From Sphaeroforma sirkka (Eukaryota > Opisthokonta > Ichthyosporea > Ichthyophonida), in assembly GCA_001586965.3 (NCBI GenBank), contig LUCW03000150.1, forward strand, positions 7,501-37,500: a stretch of DNA of 30,000 bases, given 5' to 3'. This document shows, piece after piece, positions 20,974-30,000 of the stretch (position 1 is the stretch's first letter; every line of letters starts with the position of its first letter). The position numbers were made by a program, and so were the translations under genes. The notes under the pieces were generated by a model that worked only from the letters and a program-made list of their open reading frames with translations, had not been told where the DNA came from and did no database searches.

Positions 20974-21892
20974 CATTAACTGCATACAAATATTTTTTTA
21001 TCATACTACACAGACAGAATGTATTTTGTCTATTATACCCCTTTATGGTATGATCCTCATAAAGAGTATGGCGTACAGCTTCGCCCTTCATAGTAGCAAT
21101 TTTGTCATCTCCAACCTCAGTAACCTCTTTGTACACAAAGTACATAAACATACATTCATGTCACCCCATGCCTCTCTAGCCATAGTGGTCATGGGTCGTC
21201 TCTTTTGACGACACAGGTTCGAACTTTGTTTTCCAATCGAATACGGGAAACAAGCCTGTGCTGCCTCTCTTTTCGATACAACTCTTAGCCGTATCCTTGA
21301 TCATTACAATATAGTGATGCTGCTGAATTTTAACACGTATGCGATGACCTGAGTATATTGTAAGTTTGTCTCTACAAATTTCTAAGACCTCCCATGTCTC
21401 ATACATCGAAATCGCCATATCTTTTATTTTGTACCGTGTTCTTAGTTCCGGATATCACCCAGGGAACTCACAAAGCAAAATCTAAACCATGCGTATTTAT
21501 GTCATCCTCAAGTACAACGTGGTGGTCCAGCTGTTGTATAATAGAAGTCTTTGTTCTCCAGACGTCTCTTTTCAGCCTGGTTCTCTGAGAAAACCTACAA
21601 TATGTTTGCATGGTATCGATTGCATCAGTAACTAAGCATTCAGCTGTATAAGGAGCTTCTCATCGGTTTTAGTGATTGCGAGCAGAATCTTCATAGTTTT
21701 TCCAAAGTGATCATCGTCATCTACAGGCACGCTATGATCCTTGTACATTACTTGAGCCGGCTTCCTTAAAGATAATTCTGATAATGTGTTAGTTTCATCC
21801 TCGCCTATTCTTGACTTTTTGGTGCTCCAGGATGTATATATCACATTTTCATCCGATAGTATGAAATCGACCACATTTCCTAGTTTATACAT
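20472..21892 (-). pseudogene. decayed DNA-transposon transposase, 3' part duplicated
   Basis: Read on the minus strand, motifs appear in an order I associate with an animal-type DDE transposase family. They are an N-terminal part (21892-21632) with DHFGKTMKILLAITKTDEK, then FDWKTKFEPVSSKETTHDHYG near 21230-21178 (compare DxxMKFLP and ESQSDWFGKRG), then ITVLVSDTTGYYRY near 21000-20960 (compare SDNAxxY), then HTETQDGKGLI (compare EPQxGKxxCD). Stop codons interrupt the sequence just after HDHYG, and the frame shifts between SDTTGYYRY and the TETQDGKG block, so this is a pseudogene. The last block is present twice. I cannot name the superfamily with confidence. Terminal inverted repeats were not found. 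Confidence 0.55.
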
Positions 21893-22029
21893 GCCGTATC
21901 GACTTTACTGTGTTAACATTCTTCCCGTTCATCATTTGAGAGACTACAGGAGTAGACGTATTTTTATATACGTTAATAACCGGACCTGACAAGTTGTTAG
22001 CGTGCGATGTGGGGGTCTATAAGTAAAAT

Positions 22030-22505
22030 GCAAATGTATCTAAAGTATGGTACGTTCGAATGAATTTATTTATGATCTCACCCTCAGTTATATACTGATG
22101 GTGTTTATACTAGAGTTCAACAACTGGGTTGGCTAGGGTAAGAACTCATTTGATCAGTATGGGAAACCTTATGCAGAACACTGCACTCGGATATATTTTC
22201 TAGAAATAACTATATCATATTATCTGCTACTACACTCAGTCTCAGCTAGCCGGTGGCCCGTGTCCTATAAATAAAATAATCTGAGAAGAGGTCCCAAGTT
22301 ACTCTTACGTTCTCTCGGGCTGACCCACCTACACGTATATGTTAGAGTGCAATCTAGTAAACTTTAAATAAAGTGCAAATGTATGTATTTATTTCTGACC
22401 TCACCTTTGGTTTTATACCTGAGGTGTTTGTGCTAGTGCTCAGCCGCTTGGGCTGGCCAGGTAAAACTTCATATGGTCAGTATGAGAAACCTTATGCAGA
22501 ACACT
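22030..22505 (+). repeat. diverged internal duplication in the TIR element
   Basis: Block 22030-22182 and block 22375-22505 both run from gcaaatgtat through ctcacc to aaaccttatgcagaacact. They differ by many substitutions and small indels, so the duplication is old relative to the well-matched element ends. Confidence 0.8.
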
Positions 22506-22635
22506 TTGACAATTCGATGCTTTTCTTTTTCAATTTCACTGCAACTAAATCTCACGCTGATCAAATGATGGCTTTCCGTATGAGTTGTGACTCACATAGA
22601 ACCGCAGCTATTTTTAGAATGTTGCGGCTGACAGG

Positions 22636-22765
22636 CTAAATCCACTCTCGGGAATCGATTGAGAAACTTAATCTGCTCTCGGAAGTCGGTTAAATAATAA
22701 CTCAACTCTTGGGAGTAATTTAAGCACCTTGATTAGCTCTCGAGAGTGAGCTAACTCCGATGCCT
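22636..22765 (+). repeat. degenerate short tandem repeat (ctctcgggaat-type)
   Basis: Four imperfect units of about 30-35 bp share a core like ctctcggga followed by gattgag/ggttaa/atttaag. They lie inside the TIR element. Confidence 0.6.
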
Positions 22766-22837
22766 TCCATAAATCGAAGATGGTTTGTTGCTGTAAAATC
22801 TGGCCTGAGACCTGTAGTCTCTCACTTCTCCTCAATT

Positions 22838-22915
22838 TTAAAGTCTAAAGGGCTGAAGTCTGAAGACTGAAAATTGGAAACTGAAGACTAATGAAGGCTG
22901 AAGACTAAAGACCTG
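22838..22915 (+). repeat. gaagactgaa simple repeat
   Basis: Imperfect units of ctgaagactaaag/ctgaagactgaaa follow one another. This explains the apparent minus-strand reading frame there (FSFQFSVFRLQ). Confidence 0.8.
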
Positions 22916-23062
22916 GATTGTGAAATTGTTGACTCCGTAGATAGATTGGGCGATAAGCGTTGAACCAAAGTATATTTGTCGAAGACGTTTACGAATTGGT
23001 GCTGTTGAGTATTGTCTCGATGACAATTGTTGAAAACGTTGACTTTTTTTTAAGAGTAGCTG

Positions 23063-23130
23063 ATCCTCTGTACAGTGACAGGCATCACGACGGGCGTGGA
23101 TAATCTTCTGTACGGGGACAGGCATCACAA
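23063..23130 (+). repeat. short direct repeat
   Basis: tctgtacagtgacaggcatc and tctgtacggggacaggcatc occur 37 bases apart, each followed by ac and preceded by gat-atc/gataatct. No function is visible. Confidence 0.75.
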
Positions 23131-23578
23131 TTTCGCAGGTAAAAATACTCGAGATTCTCTTGAAAAATACATTTTGCTTACTGAATCGGTGTGGACTGTG
23201 GCGTGGATGCTGGGGGACAGCTTCTTTCTGCGGTGTGGCATATTGGTTTGACTTTGGGATGTGGTCTGAGAGGCTGAGAGGCTGAGATTTTCTCTTGGGT
23301 CTTGTAATACGTGGCTCTTATGCTGCGGTCTGGCTGCTGTCCTTAGTATGGTTGCTTCTAAAAAAAGTTAAAATCTTGGATCAAGTTGACCAACGAAATT
23401 CGTGTAGTGATAAATTTTACCCATTAAGGACAAAAATTCAGGATGCAGTGGTAAAAAAACCCCCCAAAAAAAACAGTATATTAGTTTGAGGACAAGTCCC
23501 TAATTACTCACGGGCTGACGACGTAAATCGTTATTAACGTATCTAAAAATACGTCTACTCCTGTAGTCTCTCATCATT

Positions 23579-24590
23579 GCGCGGACATCCTCGAAACAAG
23601 CATACCGTGAAGTGCCGGCCAAGGCTAAGAACCCGTTCCGCCTCAATACATCTCTCTCTCTCTCTCTCCGCGAAAGCCCCTTTCCCAGTATTGCCCGTGT
23701 TTTACGCTCTGCAACGAGTTCCTAAGGGCTTTGCTATATTTTTCCGCACCGACATCTATAAGTCTGGACTCGGGGCAGACTACTAACACGTGCACTACCT
23801 CCCACAGTTTCACCTGTATTGCTCGCTTTTCATCTGGCTCTGGAAGGGTGTGTCGTGGTAATTTCTTTATAATTAGCACGTATCTCGGTACTTGATAGTG
23901 CTCTTCTCGAGTTTCTACTCTATGCAAAAGCTCGTGCAGCATTTACATGCTACAGTGTTAATTCGACCATTCTGATTCGTACGAATCGCCACTATACTAG
24001 AACTTTCTGTATGTGTATAGCTATTTATTAGTTTATGTGTTACTGCCACTCTTCGAAGCCCTCGGACAAACGCAAACTCTGTTCAATTTCTACCTGCGCT
24101 TTTTTCGCCGACGGACGACTCTATGGAACATGCTCGACTTCTCCCACCACTCTAGCTCTTTCCTGTCGTCCACATTCCAGTCTTATAGTTGCAATGCTGT
24201 CAGATGTACATTTGTATCTTTAACACACTTTCGTACTCCGAACACCGACCGCGACGATGACTACAAAATCACAAGTTTGTTGCGAATATGAGTAACCGCA
24301 GTCTACCAACATGTCTAGGATATTATTGAGTGTCTTCAATGTGATACCTATGCACTTACTACAGGTATATTACACCTCAAAATCGTGTTTAGACAATACG
24401 CACAAAACAGGGTATAGTGGAAGTATACCGCTAAGCTGACTTCTAATGTCTTTATGCTACGGATATGGTTCCAACGGACGAATTGATCACATATACCAGC
24501 TCAATTCGTATGCGGTGAAAAAACATCATTGGTCCCCTAGCAAATTTGTTTGATTTGTCCACGCCCCAAGATTTTGGCCCGGATAGTAGG
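23579..24590. other. no recognisable gene; CT microsatellite at 23651-23668
   Basis: This region is less AT-rich than what follows. It contains a (TC)9 run and a few overlapping reading frames under 100 codons on both strands (for example 23942-23643 on the minus strand, with VVHVLVVCPESRLIDVGAEK). I recognise no family among them. Confidence 0.5.
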
Positions 24591-27500
24591 TAATTTTACC
24601 GTTGAGAATTTTGTTTTATGAAAACATTAGCATGATTAACCTGTTAACATTCACTGGTAGTCGAATCTAGAGCAAATTATGACCATAGCTTGCTGTTCGC
24701 ATTGATATAGCTTATACGAGTACTACTTTTTATAACTGTTTTGCCTGTATGCGATTCACCACACTGTATATCTACCAATCAGTTATCCGGCATACAATAA
24801 TATACAGCTTTATATTTTTAGTATTGTTAATATCTGCGCTATTTACGACATCGCCTGGCTCAGGTTATACTACAAACACCTACGTATTCCTAAACCTACG
24901 AACAAAAGGCCTGGTACACTCATAAAACGGTTTGAAAATATCATACATAGATTCGAAGCAAAAGTTGGTTTTGTGTGTTAGTAGATAATTGTAAGGCATC
25001 GCATTAAACCGTTACTTGGCAGTTGAGAAAACTTAAACTGTGCTGTTTATGAAATATTATCGTGAGTTACTTGTTAATCTCCATTTGTGGCCGGATCTAT
25101 AGCAAGCTATAGCGAAAACTTACTTTTCACATCAGTATAGCTCTAGCAAATACTACTTTTTACATCTGTATTCCCTGTAAGCAAGACATCAAATGGCATA
25201 TTTATCAATTAATTGTCCGGTATACAGAGAAGAAAAGAGATTAAACATCTTTAACCTTGCAAGATGATTAGTCCCCATTCATATTATTTGCATTCATATT
25301 ATTCATATCAGTGCTCTCTACGACATCTCCTGGCTCAAGGTATATCACAAACACTAACGTATATTTAGACTTACAAACAAATGGCCTCTATTACCCGCAG
25401 AACGACTAAAAAGGGCATATTCATTTTCTAAGAAAGAGTTGGTTTTGCACTAGCAAAGAAATATGAAGATTCGCAATAAAAGCTTATTTACACTTAAAAG
25501 ATAGCTTTAGTTAATGCTTTCATGAGAACATTTGTGTGATTAACTTGTCAATCTACATTTGTAATCGAATCTATGGCAAGACTTTGCTTCAACTTATGGT
25601 TCATATCAGTATAGCTTATACAAACACTACTTTTGACATGAAATTGCCTGTATGCGAGAAGTCGCATTGTATATATATTATCCAGCATCCAGACGAGAAA
25701 AAAATGATCATATGTTTTAACGTTACATTTCGTTTACAATATGTATATCAGTATTCTCTATGACGCCGCTTGGCTCAAGTTAGATTATGTACACCTACGT
25801 TGTCCAAAATACGAGTACGAGACTTGCATTACTGAAAAAAATACAAAGTTTCCAAGGGAAACTTGATTTACCGCGGCAGTAAAAAATTGTACAGCAACGC
25901 AAAAAAAGGTTATTTTATAGTTTAAACAGCTTAATTCAGTCTGTTTATAGAGATATTAGCGTGCTTAACTTTTCGATCGTCAGTTGTGACCGATTTTAAG
26001 GCAATCTACAACTATTACTGACAGTACGCCTCAGTATAGCTCATACAAATACTACTTTCTACATCAGGTTCGCCTATAGGCAATTCATCACATTGCATAT
26101 TTATCAATTTGGTATGCCGCATACAGAAGAGAAATAAAGATTATACAGCTTTAAATTTACAGAATGGTTGTCCCCATTCACATTCGTTTATCAGTGTTCT
26201 CTACGATGCCGCCTGGCACAAGTTATATTGCAAACTTCTATGTCAATCTAAAATACAAATAAAAGATCTGCAACACTCACAAAAAGCCATAATATATGCA
26301 TACGTAATTTCCATGGAAATTAGATTAATATGTTGGTAAAAAAAAGTTGTAAAGTACCGCAATAAAAGTTATTTTGTAAAGTATCGCAATAATACGTTTA
26401 TTTATGATTAAATAGCTCAAGTTAGTTCAACAAACACTAAACACCTAATAGACCGATTATACTCTTGATTTAACTTTGCATAAGAGCCTTTTTTATTATT
26501 ACCTAGCCTAAAGTTGACTGGTTTACAACTTAGCCGGCATACATAAGTGTAAAAGGGACCATACAGCTTTAAATTTGTAGGATAATCGGTCCCCATCAAT
26601 TACTTACGTCTGACTCTCGAAAACATCGACCGGCTCAAGTTAGATTACGAGCACCTGCGTGAAACCAACTTCACGAATAAATGTACTGCTACACCCACAA
26701 GAAGTGTTGTAAAAAGCATGTATAATTTCGAAGCGAAAGTTGGGATAACCATGATAGTAAATAATTGCAAAGTACCACAATAAAAAGTTGTGGAAATACT
26801 CTAAATTCTCTTTGTAAACATCAGTATGAGTTGGTATTCTTCATTTGTAGTCGAATCTATTGTTAACTATAGTTATACCTTACTATTCATATTATATAGC
26901 TCATACAAACAGTATTTCTTCCAGCTGTATATATTGTATATTTACCAATAGTTATCCGGCATACAGAAGAGTGTAAAATGTTATACAACTATACATTTAC
27001 TGGATGACTAGTGCCCATTCACATTATTTATATCACTACTCTCTACGACACCTTTTGGCTCAAGTTAGATTTTGATCGCCTATGCATACATACCTACGAA
27101 TAAAAGGCCTTCACCAGTGCCATAAAGACTTGCAAAAAAAAGACGCACATAATTTCTAAGGGAAAATTAGTTTACCGTGTTAGTAAACAAATGTAAATTA
27201 TAACAAAAAAAGTCTCTTTATAAGCAAAATAGTTTAAGCTATTCTGTTATATATCAGCACTTTCTACGATACCGCCTGACTCAAGTTATATCGCGAACAT
27301 CTATGTATATAACCATATGAACGAAAAGCCTGCAACACTCACAAAAAGGTTAAAAAAATCATACATAATTTCCAAGGGAGAGTAGGCTTTACCGTGTTAG
27401 TAATAATTGTTAAATATCACAATAAAACGTGATTGTTGTCCTTCATTTATAGTCAAATCTATGGCAAGATGTACATATAACTTACTTTTCACATCAGTAT

Positions 27501-28640
27501 AGCTCAAACAAATTTTTACTTTTCGAATCTGTATTCACTGTAAGCAAGAAAGATGTTTACCAAATACTTAACCGGCATACAGAAGGGTAAGAGAGATTAA
27601 ACATATTTAGCATTGTAAGATGGTTAGTTTTTATTCATATTATTTATATCATTGCTTTCTACGACACCACCTGGTTGAAGTTATATTACAAACATCAACG
27701 TAAATCTATACGTACGAATAAAAGGCCTGCAACCCCTAGATAATTTATTGTTTTAGTCAGACTTGGTTTTGCAGTGTTGTAAAGAATTATACATAAAGCA
27801 TCGTATAAAAAGTTGATCTACAATTAAAATAGCGAAATTATTCTGTTTATAAAAACATAAAGTGTAATTAACTTGTCAATATTCATCTGCAATCGAAAAT
27901 TCGGTAAGCTATAACGCATTGCATTATTGTTCACGTCAGTATAGCTCATACACACACTACTTTTAACATTTATTTTGCCTTTAAGCCCATTGCATGTTTA
28001 TCAAGTAGTAATCCAGTACACAGAGGAGAAAAATGTTATACAGGTTTTAACTTGCAGCATGATTAGTTCCTCATTTATATTAGCGCTCTATACAACACCG
28101 TTCGTTTCAAGCTATACGATGAACACCTACGTAGTACCAAACATACGAAAAGAATATCAACAACAAAAAAAAAAAACATACATAATTGTTAAGGCAATTT
28201 TAATTTACTGTGTTAGTAAATAACTGTACAATATCGCAATAAAATAGTTGCTTTGCAACTGAAAAAGCTTAAGTTATACTGTTTATGAGAACCTAAGCGC
28301 GATTAGCATTTTGATCTTCATTTGTATCCGAATCTATGGAAGCTATAACTATATCTTACTGTTCACAACGGTGTAGCTCATATAAACACTACTCTTTACA
28401 TCTATATTGCTTGTAAGCAATTTATCACTGTATATTTACCAAATGGTTACCCGGCATACTGAAGAGTAAAAGAGATTATCAAACTTTAAACTGTAGGATG
28501 ATTAGTCTCTATTCACATTCATTTTATCTACGATACCGCTTAGTACAAGTTATATTGCAAACTCGTTTGTCAATCTAAACCTATGAATAATGGCCTGCAA
28601 CACCCACAAGACGACATAGGCATGTAAATTTCCCTTGTGG
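24590..28640. repeat. degenerate tandem array, unit about 430 bp, about ten copies
   Basis: An anchor resembling ctctacgacaccgcctggct followed by caagttatatt recurs near 24845, 25321, 25761, 26201, 26621, 27046, 27265, 27661, 28090 and 28530. Spacings are about 476, 440, 440, 420, 425, 219, 396, 429 and 440 bp. Other blocks recur in the same order in nearly every unit: catcagtatagctcatacaa, then tccggcatacagaagag, then gatgattagtccccattca, then gcaataaaa. The unit beginning at 27046 is about half length. Units are strongly diverged and show no conserved reading frame. The array has satellite-like organisation. Remnants of the unit are still visible at about 28750-28775. Confidence 0.88.
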
Positions 28641-28709
28641 ATAGTGTAATAAAATGGTTACTTATACCTTGTATATCCAGAGGGCGTGGGTTCAAGTCCC
28701 GCTCTATTT
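28635..28709 (+). ncRNA. tRNA-like relic
   Basis: The segment is 75 bases long. A perfect T-arm is visible: stem gtggg (28686-28690), loop ttcaagt (28691-28697), stem cccgc (28698-28702). Upstream, tagtgtaataaaatggtta resembles a D-arm/A-box. The proposed acceptor strands (28635-28641 and 28703-28709) pair at only five of seven positions, with wobbles, and the anticodon stem is poor. It is more likely a degraded tRNA or the head of a tRNA-derived short element than a working gene. Confidence 0.3.
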
Positions 28710-28799
28710 TAATTGATAAGAATACTCACGATATTCAGTTGTCAATGTAAACCTACGGATGAAAGGCAATACACAACACAAGGGCACTCATGGGTTAAC

Positions 28800-29160
28800 T
28801 TCACACCAAAGTTATTTTCTTTACATTGATTAAAATTAACTGTTTTGCCGCATCTTGACAAGTATCACAATTCTATGTTTAGAAGAAGAAGAAAAAAACT
28901 GTAACGTTTCAATGTTAGATGCTTCTGCTGACAGTATGCGTTATATAATCTATTTTGCAGATTCTTGCTATCAAATGTGTGTGTGCTTGTTGTTTTTTCA
29001 TCAGCATGTTTGTGCCATCAACAAGACAGGATGTGACTCAAGGTACTTCGCTTATCGAAGGTATATACAGCAACGCATTATATTTGTAATAAAGAGTATG
29101 ACCGTACTATGGATAGAAGCCTAATTTTGTATGTATTGATTTCATAAACTGCTTTGGAAA
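28800..29160. other. no recognisable gene
   Basis: A plus-strand reading frame of 89 codons (28855-29124) contains cysteine-rich and hydrophobic runs but matches nothing I recognise, and its start is not ATG. Confidence 0.45.
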
Positions 29161-29162
29161 TT

Positions 29163-29460
29163 AGAAGCATATTTGTGTTGTAAGCATACAGTTTTATTCA
29201 CGTACAGCACTGTTTTGTTTCTCAGCAGCCTGCTTTTGATATCAACGACTTGCTTAAGCAATTGATATCAGTTTGAGTTTGCCTCAAAGTATCATATCCT
29301 GCTCTGTCAACTTTAGCACAACACTTTTGGCAATCTATAGCTTGATATTAACAGCACATTTGTGATATAAGCAGCACACAGTTTTATCCAATGCAGCATG
29401 TTCTGTTTATCAGCAACATGCTTTGGTCATTATCGGAGTGCTTGTGGAGCTGATAATTTG
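29163..29460 (+). repeat. diverged tandem duplication, period about 190 bp
   Basis: Block 29163-29260 and block 29350-29450 share the order gca-atttgtg-t-taagca, acacagttttat, tgcagca-tgtt-tgttt, tcagca-c-tgctt. Divergence is considerable. Confidence 0.65.
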
Positions 29461-30000
29461 CGTTTGCCATAAAGTTGTAGCATCTAGGGACCAGATTATC
29501 AAAAACCCAATCCAAATCCCAAAACCCAGAATCATCAAATACTGAGTTTTGGAATAAGTATTGGAATATTTCTGATATTAGAGTCATCAGGAATATTAGC
29601 GGTAGAACCGGTAAGATATACCGGACTCCCGCGTGTGAGAGGAACACTCAAGTAAATCCTGAGTCCAGTGAAAACACAAATAAAGACTCAGGTCGGTTCT
29701 CTCAGACCAAGGACTTTTCCTAGCTGGGATAACCGTACTTGAGAAGAGGTCTATTGTATTCCTATTGTCTTGTATCTTTCAGCTACTCTATATACTCTAC
29801 AAAGTGCCATATTGTGCTCAACGACAGCACATCTCTTTTGACTATGTATGCATGTCTTGTTGTACTAACATCAACACGGGAATAAAAGCAAGTTTCGTCT
29901 AACAACAGTTGTCCGTGCTGTGTAGCAGTAGTGCAATTTTCGTATCCACAGTATCATCTTGCTACCCACAGTAGACATAATGTCGCTATTGACAACAGTC
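29461..30000. other. possible LTR-like or promoter-proximal sequence, unresolved
   Basis: An 8-bp perfect inverted repeat, cctgagtc (29658-29665) and gactcagg (29685-29692), encloses the hexamer aataaa (29679-29684). That arrangement occurs in some retroelement LTRs. No partner copy lies in the window, so this cannot be settled. The remainder shows no gene. Confidence 0.25.

Larger units (their letters stand above)
21937..23573. mobile_element. non-autonomous DNA transposon with 44-bp inverted termini
   Basis: The left end (21937-21980, starting tgagagactacaggag) and right end (23530-23573, ending ctcctgtagtctctca) are inverted copies matching at 43 of 44 positions. Immediately outside, tcatt occurs on both sides (21932-21936 and 23574-23578), fitting a 5-bp target-site duplication. 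The 1,637-bp element encodes no transposase that I can see. Its longest plus-strand reading frame (22373-22639) lies largely in a repeated block. The termini begin TG and end CA. A third partial copy of the terminus (cctgtagtctctca) lies inside at 22811-22824. Superfamily not determined. Confidence 0.75.

Noticed and set aside
28855-29124. 89-codon plus-strand frame as a small secreted protein
   Set aside because: Non-ATG start, no clear signal peptide at the start, and no homologue recognised.

Overview
The window is nuclear DNA of a eukaryote. At its left end is a spliced gene with GT-AG introns of about 160 to 1,760 bp. The rest is a dense graveyard of transposable elements and tandem repeats. 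The gene reads, exon by exon, as a divergent INTS14 (VWA9), a subunit of the Integrator complex. Integrator exists in animals, their unicellular relatives and several other eukaryotic lineages. The divergence, long introns and repeat load would suit a unicellular holozoan such as an ichthyosporean, but that placement is a guess; nothing in the window proves it.

Layout. 1-7375 (+): INTS14, lacking its 5' end, in twelve exon segments with consistent intron phase. Its second intron carries a 24-bp minisatellite of about 40 units that runs into the next exon's 3' splice site. Its sixth intron has a 57-bp duplication that copies the 3' splice site. 7376-9490: no recognisable gene, one short tandem duplication. 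9490-11690 (A) and 12280-14460 (B), both on +: two diverged, broken, collinear copies of an unrecognised coding element. 14567-18470 (-): a degraded Ty3/gypsy-like retroelement with gag-like sequence, zinc knuckle and protease. Its gag-like end holds a 389-bp unit repeated four times almost without change. 19318-20180 (-): the C-terminal part of a tyrosine recombinase. 20472-21892 (-): a decayed DNA-transposon transposase with a duplicated 3' part. 21937-23573: a non-autonomous element with 44-bp inverted termini matching at 43 of 44 positions and a 5-bp target duplication. 24590-28640: an AT-rich array of a degenerate repeat of about 430 bp, roughly ten units. 28635-28709: a tRNA-like relic. 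28800-30000: diverged duplications and a possible LTR-like stretch.

Only INTS14 looks like a working host gene. Everything to its right looks like an accessory zone shaped by repeated insertion and local tandem amplification. Identifications rest on motif recognition by eye; no database search was run.
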